From: Novilysobacter_A longmucuonensis
GTDB taxonomy: Bacteria; Pseudomonadota; Gammaproteobacteria; Xanthomonadales; Xanthomonadaceae
Assembly: GCF_046600735.1 (NCBI RefSeq)
Contig: NZ_JBJMAW010000004.1
Location: forward strand, 62,001-126,000
Direction: 5' to 3'
Length of the DNA stretch: 64,000 nt
The notes under the pieces are model-generated. The model was not told the origin of the DNA. It saw only the letters and a program-made list of their open reading frames with translations, and searched no databases. A program made the position numbers and the translations under genes. This document shows, piece after piece, positions 33,501 to 41,157 of this stretch (within the stretch, counting starts at the first letter, position 1; every line of letters starts with the position of its first letter).

Positions 33501-33685
33501 TTGACGGTGCCGGACTCGGCATGAACGATGATGACTTCGGCCCCGGCCACCGGCTGCCCGTCGGCGCCGAGGACCTGTCCGCCGAGACCGGCGGAGGTGC
33601 TTTGCGCAAAAACAGGAGCGGTGGCAAGGACGGCGAGCAGCCCCAGCGTGAGCTTGGACAAGCGGGCGCGATTCGGATGGGTCAT
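30515..33685 (-). CDS. Oar-like TonB-dependent receptor
   Basis: A 1056-residue outer-membrane protein. In order it has a signal peptide (LTLGLLAVLATAPVFAQ), a carboxypeptidase-regulatory-like domain (about 30-110, GQVLGADGQPVAGAEVIIVH), a plug domain (about 125-245, with ITVDSVSVNDEFGLNDNG) and a large beta barrel ending in the aromatic FRYEF. A run rich in Asp/Gly (EIDSDGDGDDDEFDG, around 275-290) resembles a calcium-binding loop. Oar-type receptors are abundant in xanthomonads and myxobacteria and take up large polymers or are involved in secretion. GAGG precedes the ATG by eight bases. It is monocistronic with a strong terminator. Confidence 0.93.
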   Translation of the reverse strand: MTHPNRARLSKLTLGLLAVLATAPVFAQSTSAGLGGQVLGADGQPVAGAEVIIVHAESGTVNRVSTDANGRYNARGLRVGGPYTVTIAKAGDGSTSRENLYLALDEVSQLDARLNDDVTTLGTVEAVAVAGSDIFSADKMGTGTNYSLEQIQTAPTISRSYQDVARLDPRLTIIDDERGGSISAVGQNSRFNSITVDSVSVNDEFGLNDNGVAALNQPFSIDTIESISVDLANYDVTQSDFTGASINAVTKSGTNEFSGSAYYIYRDKDMFGEIDSDGDGDDDEFDGFSDEVTAGVTLGGPIIKDTLFFFLAYEEFTRTSPGPGLNALSVGNVSQAELDRIAAIAQGYGLDVGGLTPPPDLENSDEKILAKIDWNISDAHRLSARYSETIGNQINIPYQFQNGISFSSHWYANEVSYETFATQLYSNWSDNFSTEISVSRGDYLSAPVLNARAPQTTVDVDSGAGVRFGSELFRHANRLENEYTNAHFIGDLFLGDHTIRFGADYKDKDIFNLFVFGSLGQYEFDSIDDFEAGNYSFYQLRTTPNPDGSVNDAAARFGLRNIGLFVQDTWWVTGNLSVNYGLRLDTPSVDGRPLYNPGFEDTYGFRNDGTVDGNGLLQPRLGFNYAFDSNLPTQLRGGVGLFQGSTPDVWLSNAFTNPGGTVAVFRDFDGSEGYSADPDNQPRPGGVSGGVQDVDVVSPDFEQPAVWRANLAFDTQLPWWGLVFTTELLLTDVENGIFYEHLNLGAPSSVLPDGRVAYWETTAPTAYRNPYSTRSLARANADPGFNDVLLLRNTSKGRAQNLTLSLEKPLAEHWHGRVAYTFGNSTDVNPGTSSRAISNWNNNAVFNANEEVSATSNYEVQDRFTALVGYNRNFFADLSTSMTLFYEGRRGRGYSFVYANDANGDRINDNDLFYIPLGPGDVEFTPGSDVQGFWDFIANDEYLNSHRGQVAGRNDANSPWVNRFDLHFSQELPGFFRGNSEIFVNILNVGNLINDEWGRVEEVPFSYVRGVAGFAGVNPETGKYVYDFTRGGDEVELRDGVGQSRWSAQVGFRYEF

Positions 33686-33718
33686 TGCGATGGCCTCGAT
33701 GGCGAGATGCGTTCAAAG

Positions 33719-33748
33719 GACGACCGGCGGCAGTGTTTGCCGGTCGTC
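33719..33748. promoter_or_regulatory. Hairpin in the TonB receptor leader
   Basis: GACGACCGGC and GCCGGTCGTC form a perfect ten-base-pair stem with a ten-base loop, 34 bases upstream of the receptor ATG. It could be an RNA control element or an operator; no T-run follows on either strand. Confidence 0.5.
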
Positions 33749-33899
33749 TTCGGTGGTTTCAGCCTTGGCCCGACGGACGCTACATCACCCCGCCGCCGGG
33801 TTAACGGCAGATTAACATGCTAGGCCGTACGGATGACAATGCCATGACAGTTCGCGGACGGACCGCTCCGATCCGCAAGACCCGGGCGCGGCGGGGCTC

Positions 33900-34499
33900 T
33901 TAGGGGGATGCGCCGCCCAGGTACGTGGCCAGGCCGTCGAGGAACATTTGCACCGATATCGCCACCAGCAGCATGCCCATCAGCCGCTCGATCGCGGTCA
34001 ACGCCCGCCGCCCGAGCAGCCTGTACAGCAGCGGTGCGGAGAACAGAATCGCCGCGGTGACCGCCCAGGCCAGCAGCAGCGCCAGGCTCCAGTCGAGCAG
34101 GCGGCCCGGATCGTCGCTGCCCATCAGCATCACCGCAGCCATGCCCGAGGGCCCGGCGACCAGCGGGATGGCCATCGGCACGATGAAGGGCTCGCCGTCG
34201 GGGATCTCGCCCATCAGCCCTTCCGGCGGCGGGAAGATCATGCGGATGCCGATCAGGAACAGCACGATGCCGCCGGCGATCGATACCGACTCCTGGCGCA
34301 GGTGCATCACTTCCAGCGCGTACTTGCCGCCCCACAGGAACAGCATCAGCACTGCCAGCGCGATCAGCAGCTCGCGCGCCAGCACGATGCGCTGCCGCTC
34401 CGGTGGCAGGTTGCGCAGCAGGCTGAGGAAGACCGGGATGTTGCCGAGCGGATCGAGGATCAGGAACAGCAGCAGCGCGGCGGAGACAATCTCGCTCAT
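33900..34499 (-). CDS. MarC-family (YhgN-like) integral membrane protein
   Basis: A 199-residue protein with six predicted membrane helices, beginning MSEIVSAALLLFLILDPLGN. The family signatures LILDPLGNIPVFLSLL and PFIVPMAIPLVAGPSG are intact. MarC/YhgN proteins are inner-membrane proteins of unproven transport function; the multiple-antibiotic-resistance name is historical. It stands alone between the receptor gene and a repeat pair. Confidence 0.93.
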   Translation of the reverse strand: MSEIVSAALLLFLILDPLGNIPVFLSLLRNLPPERQRIVLARELLIALAVLMLFLWGGKYALEVMHLRQESVSIAGGIVLFLIGIRMIFPPPEGLMGEIPDGEPFIVPMAIPLVAGPSGMAAVMLMGSDDPGRLLDWSLALLLAWAVTAAILFSAPLLYRLLGRRALTAIERLMGMLLVAISVQMFLDGLATYLGGASP

Positions 34500-34532
34500 G
34501 GGTTTCTCGCGATTTCCGCTAGGGGATCTGCC

Positions 34533-34611
34533 GTAGGAGCGGCTTCAGCCGCGATGCGGATACCGCACCGACACCGACACGGTTCTCGATCGCGGCTGAA
34601 GCCGCTCCTAC
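34533..34611. repeat. Paired family A repeat overlapping a gene end
   Basis: The right-hand half ends GCCGCTCCTAC at 34611. On the minus strand its CTGTAG supplies the TAG stop codon of the SDR gene. An 8-G run follows at 34613-34620, inside that gene's last codons. Confidence 0.85.
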
Positions 34612-35357
34612 AGGGGGGGGCACCAGACACTGCCGCGATGTGCGGCGCCGGCCGGGGAAAGCAGGCTCACGCAGGCCGGGGCGTAGACCGACGGGTCCCG
34701 GGCGTCGCGATCGTTCTGGTCGACGTAGGCTTTGGCCCGCAGCGGCGTGCGCATGGGGCCCGGCTGCAGCCCCGACACCCGCACCGGTGAGTTGGCCAGT
34801 TCCGCATGCAACATCGCAATCAACGCAGCCAGGCCATGCTGGGCGACGCCGTATCCGCCCCAGTACGCATGACTGGTGCGCGTCGGATCGTCGGTGGCGA
34901 ACACGACCGCGGCATCGGCGGCGCGACCCAGCAGCGGCAGGCAGGCCTGGGTCAGCCACCAGCGCGCGGTCAGGTTGACGTGGATCGCGCGCGCAAACGC
35001 AGCCGGGTCGGTCTGCGCCAGCGGCGTGAGCCCGTGGAAGTCGGCCGCGCAATGCAGCAGCCCATCGAGGCGGCCGAGCTCGGAGTCGATGCGTTCTGCC
35101 AGCTCGGCGTAGTCGTCGGGCGTGGCGCCTTCCAGGTCAAGCGGGTACAGCAACGGCTGCGCCCCCGACTGGACAAGCGAGTCGTGCAGCCGGTTCAATT
35201 TGGGCAGTTTGCGGCCGAGCAGCACGATGGTCGCACCGGCGCGGGCGCACGCCGCCGCGGCGGCGCTGCCGAGCCCGCCATGGGCGCCGCTGATCAGCAC
35301 CACGCGGCCGTCGAGCACGCGATCGGCGTGCGCGCCCGCTCCCACCGCCGCGCTCAC
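34608..35357 (-). CDS. YciK-like SDR with degenerate catalytic residues, GTG start
   Basis: A 249-residue short-chain dehydrogenase-like protein. The nucleotide-binding motif is kept (LISGAHGGLGSAAA). Where classical SDRs have a serine and YxxxK, this protein reads VVFATDDPTRTSHAYWGGYG then VAQH: the catalytic lysine is replaced by Gln and the serine position by Asp. It may therefore bind NAD(P) without normal catalysis, or act as a partner. The GTG at 35357 overlaps the grxD stop (GTGA). The stop codon and C-terminal CPPL derive from an adjoining family A repeat. Confidence 0.82.
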   Translation of the reverse strand: MSAAVGAGAHADRVLDGRVVLISGAHGGLGSAAAAACARAGATIVLLGRKLPKLNRLHDSLVQSGAQPLLYPLDLEGATPDDYAELAERIDSELGRLDGLLHCAADFHGLTPLAQTDPAAFARAIHVNLTARWWLTQACLPLLGRAADAAVVFATDDPTRTSHAYWGGYGVAQHGLAALIAMLHAELANSPVRVSGLQPGPMRTPLRAKAYVDQNDRDARDPSVYAPACVSLLSPAGAAHRGSVWCPPL

Positions 35358-35674
35358 TGCTGCTGGGTTTCGCTGATCATGCGGGCCAGGTCGCCCGACT
35401 CGAACAGCTCCATGGTGATGTCGCAGCCGCCGATCAGCTCGCCGTGGATGAAGAGCTGCGGGAAGGTCGGCCAGTTGGAGAAGCGCGGCAGATTGGCACG
35501 GATCTCGGGCTCTTCGAGCACGTTGATCGTGTGCAGGTGGGTGGCGCCGGCGGCCTTGAGCGCCTGCACCGAGCGGCTGGAGAAGCCGCACATCGGGAAC
35601 TGCGCGGTGCCCTTCATGAACAACACGATCGGGTGGCTGTCGACTTCGGACTGGATCCGTTCGAGCACGGACAT
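35354..35674 (-). CDS. grxD: Monothiol glutaredoxin, Grx4/GrxD type
   Basis: A 106-residue CGFS-type glutaredoxin that binds and transfers [2Fe-2S] clusters with glutathione. The active-site CGFS is at residues 29-32 in FMKGTAQFPMCGFSSR, with the family's WPTFPQLFIHGELIGGCDI and a typical length. It is divergent from sodB and translationally coupled to the downstream SDR-like gene. Pairing of an iron-sulfur carrier with iron superoxide dismutase at one divergent region suggests shared iron or redox control, but no Fur-like box was identified. Confidence 0.95.
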   Translation of the reverse strand: MSVLERIQSEVDSHPIVLFMKGTAQFPMCGFSSRSVQALKAAGATHLHTINVLEEPEIRANLPRFSNWPTFPQLFIHGELIGGCDITMELFESGDLARMISETQQQ

Positions 35675-35854
35675 GGAAACTCCTGCAATGGGTTGTTGCG
35701 CGGACTTGATCGTCCGGCAACACGACGGGGGATAGAATGGGGATTGTAATACCTGCGCCGCGTCGCCGATGCACCGCCGCGCGGTGCGCGGCAGCAGCCA
35801 GCCCCCACCTACCAGCCTTCACCAGCCAGTCTTTACCCAGCAAGGAGCCCGCCC

Positions 35855-36448
35855 ATGGCCATCGAACTGCCCCCCCTGCCCTACGACCGCACCGCGCTCG
35901 AGCCGCACGTTTCCGGTGAAACGCTCGACTTCCATCACGGCAAGCACCACAAGACCTACGTCGACAACCTCAACAAGATGATCGAGGGCACCGAGTTTGC
36001 CGAGATGCCGCTGGTCGACATCATCCGCAAGTCCCAGGGCGGGATGTTCAACAACGCCGCGCAGGTCTGGAACCACACGTTCTTCTGGAACTGCATGGCG
36101 CCGGCGTCTGGGGATGCGGGCGGCGGCGGCGAGCCGACCGGCAAGCTGGCCGATGCGATCAACCAGGCGTTCGGCGACTTCGCGACCTTCAAGCAGCAGT
36201 TCAGCGACACCGCCATCAAGACCTTCGGCTCCGGCTGGGCCTGGCTGGTGCAGCGCCCGGACGGCTCGCTCGCCCTGGTCAGCACCGCCAACGCCAACAA
36301 CCCGCTGACCGGCGACGACACTGCGCTGCTGACCTGCGACGTCTGGGAACACGCCTATTACATCGACTACCGCAACGCCCGGCCGAAGTACCTGGAGGCG
36401 TTCTGGAACGTGGTCAACTGGGACTTCGTTGCTTCAAACATGAAGTAA
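35855..36448 (+). CDS. sodB: Iron superoxide dismutase
   Basis: A cytoplasmic enzyme that dismutes superoxide. The 197 residues contain the metal ligands His-27 (DFHHGKHH), His-74 (VWNHTFFW), Asp-162 and His-166 (CDVWEHAYYIDY). Gln-70 and the surrounding MFNNAAQVWNHTFFW indicate the Fe rather than the Mn form. AAGGAG lies eight bases before the ATG. A GC-rich terminator follows 20 bases after the stop, making it a single-gene unit. Confidence 0.96.
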   Translation: MAIELPPLPYDRTALEPHVSGETLDFHHGKHHKTYVDNLNKMIEGTEFAEMPLVDIIRKSQGGMFNNAAQVWNHTFFWNCMAPASGDAGGGGEPTGKLADAINQAFGDFATFKQQFSDTAIKTFGSGWAWLVQRPDGSLALVSTANANNPLTGDDTALLTCDVWEHAYYIDYRNARPKYLEAFWNVVNWDFVASNMK

Positions 36449-36467
36449 GCGGATACCTGACATCAGG

Positions 36468-36496
36468 ACGGCCGGCAAACCGGCCGTTCGTCTTTT
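36468..36496 (+). terminator. Terminator of sodB
   Basis: ACGGCCGG, a four-base loop and CCGGCCGT are followed by TCGTCTTTT. Confidence 0.88.
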
Positions 36497-36572
36497 GTAG
36501 AGCGGAGCTTGCTCCGCTGCCTTGCCACCGCACACTCGGCGACACGAAGCAGCCGAGCAAGTTCGGCTCTAC
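36497..36572. repeat. Paired family B repeat
   Basis: TAGAGCGGAGCTTGCTCCGC and an inverted partner with AGCCGAGCAAGTTCGGC flank a 28-base spacer, directly after the sodB terminator. Confidence 0.8.
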
Positions 36573-36596
36573 CGAATTTGCACAAGCTGGCTCTTT

Positions 36597-36673
36597 GTAG
36601 GAGCGGCTTCAGCCGCGATCTGGAACAGGCGCCCCGCGGACCGTCATCGAATCGCGGCTGAAGCCGCTCCTAC
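36597..36673. repeat. Paired family A repeat overlapping the purK stop
   Basis: Two facing copies of TAGGAGCGGCTTCAGCCGC. The right-hand copy supplies the TAG stop codon of purK on the minus strand (36672-36670). Confidence 0.88.
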
Positions 36674-37827
36674 AGGGGCATTGGTTCGCCACGCAGCTGC
36701 GCGACGACGGGGGCGGTCTGCGCATCACGTCCGAGCGCGATCCCGACACGCTCCAGCGTCGCGGCCAATTCCTCCGCCGAATCGGCCCGCAACGTGGCAT
36801 GCCCGACCTTGCGCCCGGGGCGCGAGGTCTTGCCGTAATCGTGCCAGTGCCCACCCGGCTCGCGCAGGACGGCGCTGGCCCCGGGCATCTCACCGATCCA
36901 GTTGAGCATGCACGCGCGGCCTATCATGCGGGTATCGCCCAGCGGCAGCCCGAGCACCGCGCGCAGGTGGTTCTCGAACTGGCTGGTCTCCGCGCCCTCG
37001 ATTGTCCAGTGGCCGGAGTTGTGCACGCGCGGGGCGAGTTCGTTGGCGAGCAGTTCGCCGTCGCGACAGAACAGCTCCAGCGCGAACACGCCGACGTAGT
37101 CGAGCGCGTCGGCCAGCTTGCGGGCATGGGCGAATGCCGTTGCCGCCAGCGCATCGTCGGCCCGCGCCGGCGCCAGGCTGGCCGACAGCACGCCATCGAC
37201 GTGCCAGTTCTCGGTTAGCGGCCAGGTGCGGAACTCGCCATCGCGGCCCCGCACGGCGACCACCGACAGTTCGCGTTCGAATGCGACGAAGCCTTCCAGG
37301 ATCAATCCCACCGTGCCCGCCTGCGCACCCAGCGCGTCCCAGGCCGCGGCGGTATCGGCCGGCGACTTGATCCGGAACTGGCCCTTGCCGTCGTAACCCA
37401 GGCGCCGGGTCTTCAGGATGCAGGGCGTGCCGACGGCCGCGAGCGCGGCTTCGAGCTGGTCGCGGGTGTCGACCACGGCGAACTGGGGCACCGGGATGCC
37501 GAGCTCGCGGAACAGGGTCTTCTCGGCCAGGCGATCCTGCGCGATCGCCAGCGCACGCGGGCTGGGAAACACCGGCTCGCGCTCGGCCAGCCACCGCGCC
37601 GATTCGGCCGGGACGTTCTCGAAATCGAAGGTCGCGACATCCACCTTGGACACGAACTCGCCCAGCGCCGCCTCGTCGCGGTAGTCGCCGACCACCATCG
37701 GCGCGAACTGCCCGGCGCAGGCGTCGGCGGCGGTGTCCATCACCAGGAACCGCAGACCGAGCGGCGCACCCGATAGCGCGAGCATGCGCGCAAGTTGTCC
37801 GCCGCCGAGGATGCCTACCGTCGTCAT
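36670..37827 (-). CDS. purK: 5-(carboxyamino)imidazole ribonucleotide synthase
   Basis: PurK uses ATP and bicarbonate to convert AIR to N5-CAIR in purine synthesis. The 385-residue ATP-grasp enzyme begins MTTVGILGGGQLARMLA and has CILKTRRLGYDGKGQFRI, AFERELSVVAVRGRDGE and the metal-binding NELAPRVHNSGHWTIE. It lies 13 bases after purE, whose product acts next. The C-terminal ending EPMPL-stop is created by an inserted repeat. Confidence 0.96.
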   Translation of the reverse strand: MTTVGILGGGQLARMLALSGAPLGLRFLVMDTAADACAGQFAPMVVGDYRDEAALGEFVSKVDVATFDFENVPAESARWLAEREPVFPSPRALAIAQDRLAEKTLFRELGIPVPQFAVVDTRDQLEAALAAVGTPCILKTRRLGYDGKGQFRIKSPADTAAAWDALGAQAGTVGLILEGFVAFERELSVVAVRGRDGEFRTWPLTENWHVDGVLSASLAPARADDALAATAFAHARKLADALDYVGVFALELFCRDGELLANELAPRVHNSGHWTIEGAETSQFENHLRAVLGLPLGDTRMIGRACMLNWIGEMPGASAVLREPGGHWHDYGKTSRPGRKVGHATLRADSAEELAATLERVGIALGRDAQTAPVVAQLRGEPMPL

Positions 37828-37840
37828 GGGCGTGCGGTGC

Positions 37841-38359
37841 TCATCGGCGCGGGTCGTCGTTGCTGGCGACGTCGTCGGTCTGGCGGGCACGGAATGCGGC
37901 CAGCGCCTCGGCGATCGCCGGCCGGTCGGCGGCGAGCATCGCCGCGGCGAACAGCGCCGCATTGGCTGCGCCGGCATTGCCGATCGCGAAGGTCGCCACC
38001 GGGATGCCGGCCGGCATCTGCACGATCGACAGCAACGAGTCCATGCCGTTGAGGGCCTTGGACTGCACCGGCACGCCCAACACCGGCACCATGGTCTTGG
38101 CCGCCAGCATGCCCGGCAGGTGCGCGGCACCGCCGGCGCCGGCGATGATCGCGCGCAGGCCGCGTTGCCGCGCCGAGGCGGCGTAGTCGAACAACACATC
38201 CGGCGTGCGATGCGCCGATACCACGCGCACCTCGTGCGGCACGCCCAGCGCCTCGAGCTTCGCGGCGGCGTGCTGCATCGTTTCCCAGTCCGAGCGCGAA
38301 CCCATCACGATGCCGACCAGCGGTGCGTGGCCGGCGGCGGCCGGCGATGCATTTGTCAT
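37841..38359 (-). CDS. purE: N5-carboxyaminoimidazole ribonucleotide mutase
   Basis: PurE rearranges N5-CAIR to CAIR. The 172-residue class I enzyme has VGIVMGSRSDWETMQHAA, VVSAHRTPDVLFDYA (active-site SAHRTP) and AGGAAHLPGMLAAKT, the conserved mutase motifs. I chose ATG 38359 with GCAGG eight bases upstream over an earlier TTG. It is first in purE-purK, and the intergenic region upstream is full of repeats. Confidence 0.96.
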   Translation of the reverse strand: MTNASPAAAGHAPLVGIVMGSRSDWETMQHAAAKLEALGVPHEVRVVSAHRTPDVLFDYAASARQRGLRAIIAGAGGAAHLPGMLAAKTMVPVLGVPVQSKALNGMDSLLSIVQMPAGIPVATFAIGNAGAANAALFAAAMLAADRPAIAEALAAFRARQTDDVASNDDPRR

Positions 38360-38403
38360 GGTTCGAACCTGCGGCAAAACGGTATTCTAGCGAGGAAAGC
38401 GCC

Positions 38404-38520
38404 CGCGGGGCGGGCGGCGAGTCGCTCGCTGTGCTCGCTGCAAGTCGGCGGCTTTGCCGCCTGTAAGCAGTAAGGTAAGAGCAGAAGCCCCGCTTTCGCG
38501 GTTGCTCCAACTTACAGGCG
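38404..38520. repeat. Mixed inverted repeats between purE and the Trm112-like gene
   Basis: A CGAGTCGCTCGCTG-type repeat (family E, 38417-38446, also found at 42092-42127) is followed by an imperfect palindrome with CTGTAAG (38461) and CTTACAG (38517) ends. The 264-base divergent region 38378-38641 shows no gene. Confidence 0.55.
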
Positions 38521-38641
38521 CAGCCCCCGTGTTATCCGCCTGCGGATCGCGCAACAGACGATCCGACCTTGCTTGCTTACGGCCGCGTCGCGGCCGACTT
38601 TCCCACTAACAGCCCGCGCCGCGGGCAACCTGGCCGCTCCC

Positions 38642-38911
38642 ATGGATCGAAAACTGCTCGACCTTCTGGTCTGTCCCACCACGCGTCAGCCGCTGTCGTT
38701 GCTGGACGGCCGCGGGCTGGATGCGCTCAATGCCGCGATCGGGCGTGGCGCCGTGGTGCGCGGCGATGGCGCCGCGCAATCGGAGCCGATCCGGCAGGCG
38801 CTGGTCACCCGTGATCGCAAGCAGGTCTATCGCCTCGACGACGGCATCCCGGTGCTGCTGCCCGAGGAGGCGATCGCCACCGCGCAGCTCGACGACTTTC
38901 CGCGCGCATGA
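38642..38911 (+). CDS. Trm112-family protein
   Basis: This 89-residue protein begins MDRKLLDLLVCPTTRQPLSL and ends YRLDDGIPVLLPEEAIA, the pattern of small Trm112/YcaR proteins. In eukaryotes Trm112 activates methyltransferases; bacterial roles are unproven, and only one of the usual zinc cysteines is present (Cys-11). Its length is above the usual 60-odd residues because of an insert (about 25-50). The stop overlaps the nadC start as ATGA. In many bacteria this gene neighbours kdsB or lpxK, so its link to nadC here is unusual. Confidence 0.85.
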   Translation: MDRKLLDLLVCPTTRQPLSLLDGRGLDALNAAIGRGAVVRGDGAAQSEPIRQALVTRDRKQVYRLDDGIPVLLPEEAIATAQLDDFPRA

Positions 38912-39765
38912 GCGGCGGTTTCGAGCCGCCCTCGCCTGAGTCGATCGCGGCCGACGTCGCCCGCGCCCTGGCCGAGGACCTCGGCAGCGGCGATGTCACC
39001 GCCGCCCTGCTGCCCGACGCCGGCGACACCGCCTACCTGCTGTGCAAGGAAGACGCGGTGATCTGCGGGCGACCGTGGTTCGATGCCTGCCATCGGGCGC
39101 TCGATCCCGAGGTGGGCATCGACTGGCGCATCGCGGAGGGCGACCGCGTCGGCTCCGGCACGGTACTGGCCACGCTGCAGGGGCGCGCCCGCGCACTGGT
39201 CAGCGCCGAGCGCACGTCGCTCAATTTCCTGCAGACCCTGTCGGCCACCGCCACCGTCACCGCCGCCCACGTCGAGGCGGTACGCGGCACCGGGGCTCGA
39301 ATCCTCGATACCCGCAAGACCATCCCCGGCCTGCGCCTGGCGCAGAAGTACGCGGTGCGCGTGGGCGGCGGCCTCAATCACCGCATCGGCCTGCATGACC
39401 AGGTGATGTTGAAGGAAAACCACGTGCGCGCGGCCGGTGGACTGGCTGCGGCGATCCGCGCGGCGCGCGCGATGCACCCGGGTCTGCCGCTGATCGTCGA
39501 GGTCGAAACCCCCGCGCAGCTGGTCGAGGCGCTCGATGAGGGCTGCGACCGCATCCTGATCGACGACTTCGATTTGGGCACCCGGCGCGACGCGGTGCGC
39601 ATCGCGGCCGGGCGCATCCCGCTGGAGGTGTCGGGCGGCGTCGACCTGGCCGGGCTTCGTGCGATCGCCGAAGACGGAGTGGATTACATCTCGATCGGCG
39701 CACTGACAAAACATGTCCGCGCCATCGACCTGTCGCTCAAGTTGGGGCCGCCACCGGCGCCGTGA
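38908..39765 (+). CDS. nadC: Nicotinate-nucleotide pyrophosphorylase (quinolinate phosphoribosyltransferase)
   Basis: NadC converts quinolinate and PRPP to nicotinate mononucleotide in de novo NAD synthesis. The 285 residues carry ALAEDLGSGDVTAALLP, SAERTSLNFLQTLSATAT, ILDTRKTIPGLRLAQKYAVR, LKENH and EVSGGVDLAGLRAIAEDGVD, all conserved active-site segments. It is coupled to the upstream Trm112-like gene by a four-base overlap. Confidence 0.96.
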   Translation: MSGGFEPPSPESIAADVARALAEDLGSGDVTAALLPDAGDTAYLLCKEDAVICGRPWFDACHRALDPEVGIDWRIAEGDRVGSGTVLATLQGRARALVSAERTSLNFLQTLSATATVTAAHVEAVRGTGARILDTRKTIPGLRLAQKYAVRVGGGLNHRIGLHDQVMLKENHVRAAGGLAAAIRAARAMHPGLPLIVEVETPAQLVEALDEGCDRILIDDFDLGTRRDAVRIAAGRIPLEVSGGVDLAGLRAIAEDGVDYISIGALTKHVRAIDLSLKLGPPPAP

Positions 39766-39817
39766 GCCTGCTCTGCAAGCCCGCGGCCGTGAAGCGGCGA
39801 GGCCCCAAGCGGTGCGA

Positions 39818-40627
39818 TCAGGCCTGGCCCAGGTAGACCCCGATTCCGGCGAGCGCCACTCCGGTCAGCAGCAAGGCCACCGACAACCAGCGTGTCGCTG
39901 ATCGGGGCGCAGTGGCGGATGCCGGAGCGACATGCGCATCCTCGACCCGCTGGGTTGCGCCGATCAGGCGAAAGCGCAAGGTGTCGAAGCCGAGCTCGTC
40001 ACCGGCCTTGGCTTCGCCGCGCAATACGCGCCGGCCATTGATGTAGCTGCCGTTGCTCGAGCCCATGTCCTCCAGCTGCAGGCCGTGCTCGGTCGGCATC
40101 AGGCGAGCATGCAGCCGCGACAGGCCCTGCTCGTCCAGGCACACGCTGCATTCGGGCGCGCGACCGATGGTGACGGCGCCGTGGACCGGGAACGTCCGGC
40201 CGAACACGGTGCCGGACACGCCGCGCAGGATGAAGCGCGGCAGCACCGGGCGCACCGCCGTCGCGATCAGGTCGGTGTCGTCATTGGCCGGCACCGGCGA
40301 TGCCGCCCCCGGCCCGGTGGCCGGCGGCAGCGGCACCGGTGCGACCGCACCGATTCCGGCTAGCCGCGCCTCGACCCCATCCAGATCGACGCTGTCACCC
40401 GGCCGTAGCGTGATCAATCCGTCCACGGGCCGGCCGTTGACCTTGATGCTGGTGCCCTGTGGCACGTCCAGCATCACCCCCTGCGCGGTGACGTGGAGCT
40501 GGCAGTGCTGCGGCATGACGCCCGGCCGATCCAGCACGATGGTCGCCTGCGGGTCGGAGCCGACCCGGTTGACGCCCAGGCCCAGCAGGACCTGCGGGTG
40601 TTCCCCACCTGGAAATACCAGTTTCAT
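39818..40627 (-). CDS. Double FHA-domain protein with C-terminal membrane anchor
   Basis: A 269-residue protein. The first FHA-like domain (about 1-90) is divergent. The second (about 135-220) has the phosphothreonine-binding pattern VTIGRAPECSVCLDEQGLSR, LHARL and GSSNGSYINGRRV. A Pro/Ala-rich linker joins them, and a single hydrophobic helix (about 245-266) anchors the end. FHA proteins recognise phosphothreonine, often in kinase or type VI secretion contexts, but neither is adjacent. It is convergent with nadC. Confidence 0.85.
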   Translation of the reverse strand: MKLVFPGGEHPQVLLGLGVNRVGSDPQATIVLDRPGVMPQHCQLHVTAQGVMLDVPQGTSIKVNGRPVDGLITLRPGDSVDLDGVEARLAGIGAVAPVPLPPATGPGAASPVPANDDTDLIATAVRPVLPRFILRGVSGTVFGRTFPVHGAVTIGRAPECSVCLDEQGLSRLHARLMPTEHGLQLEDMGSSNGSYINGRRVLRGEAKAGDELGFDTLRFRLIGATQRVEDAHVAPASATAPRSATRWLSVALLLTGVALAGIGVYLGQA

Positions 40628-40717
40628 TTGGTGCGCCTCTGCTTATGCGGATCGTTCTATTCCGGATTCTGCCCCATGGCCCTTGCCGTCCGGCCCCGGC
40701 ATCGTCACATTTACTGC

Positions 40718-41041
40718 ATGCCGACTCTAGTCCTTGTGATGATCGTTGCCGCGCTGGCGTTCGCGTTCTGGAGCGCCGGCCGCGCCGCCGCGGAACGTGC
40801 CGAGTCCGTCGGTCGCAGCGCCTGCCGCGCCGCCGGCGTGCAGTGGCTGGACCATAGCGTCCATGCGATCGGCTTGCGCCTGTGCCGTCAGGACAACGGC
40901 TGGCTTGGTTGGGAGCGGACATTCCGCTTCGATTATTCGCTGGATGGCGAGGACCGCCACGTCGGCCGGCTGGTGCTGCGCGGCAACCGGTTGATCACCT
41001 TCAGTGGCCCGCTGGCCAGGGATTCCTCGCGGGTGCATTGA
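40718..41041 (+). CDS. DUF3301 domain protein
   Basis: A 107-residue protein with one N-terminal membrane helix (LVLVMIVAALAFAFW) and a conserved cytoplasmic or periplasmic part with GVQWLDHSVHAIGLRLCRQD and FDYSLDGEDRHVGRLVLRG, matching the DUF3301 family of gammaproteobacteria. Its function is unknown. It is divergent from the FHA gene with 90 bases between them, and a repeat cluster follows. Confidence 0.85.
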   Translation: MPTLVLVMIVAALAFAFWSAGRAAAERAESVGRSACRAAGVQWLDHSVHAIGLRLCRQDNGWLGWERTFRFDYSLDGEDRHVGRLVLRGNRLITFSGPLARDSSRVH

Positions 41042-41080
41042 CGTATTGGGCAGGCACCGCGCCGGCAGCCAGCTGCTTTC

Positions 41081-41156
41081 GTAGGAGCGCCCCATGGGCG
41101 CGATGCTCCGGCGCTCGGTCGGCCGGAAAAGCATCGCGCCCATGGGGCGCTCCTAC
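41081..41156. repeat. Paired family A variant repeat
   Basis: TAGGAGCGCCCCATGGGCGC and its inverse flank a spacer with GATGCTCCGG and GCATC ends. Confidence 0.85.
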
Positions 41157-41157
41157 C

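Noticed and set aside
33719..33748. Hairpin upstream of the TonB receptor as an intrinsic terminator
   Set aside because: No T-run follows on either strand, and its position within the receptor leader fits a regulatory role better.
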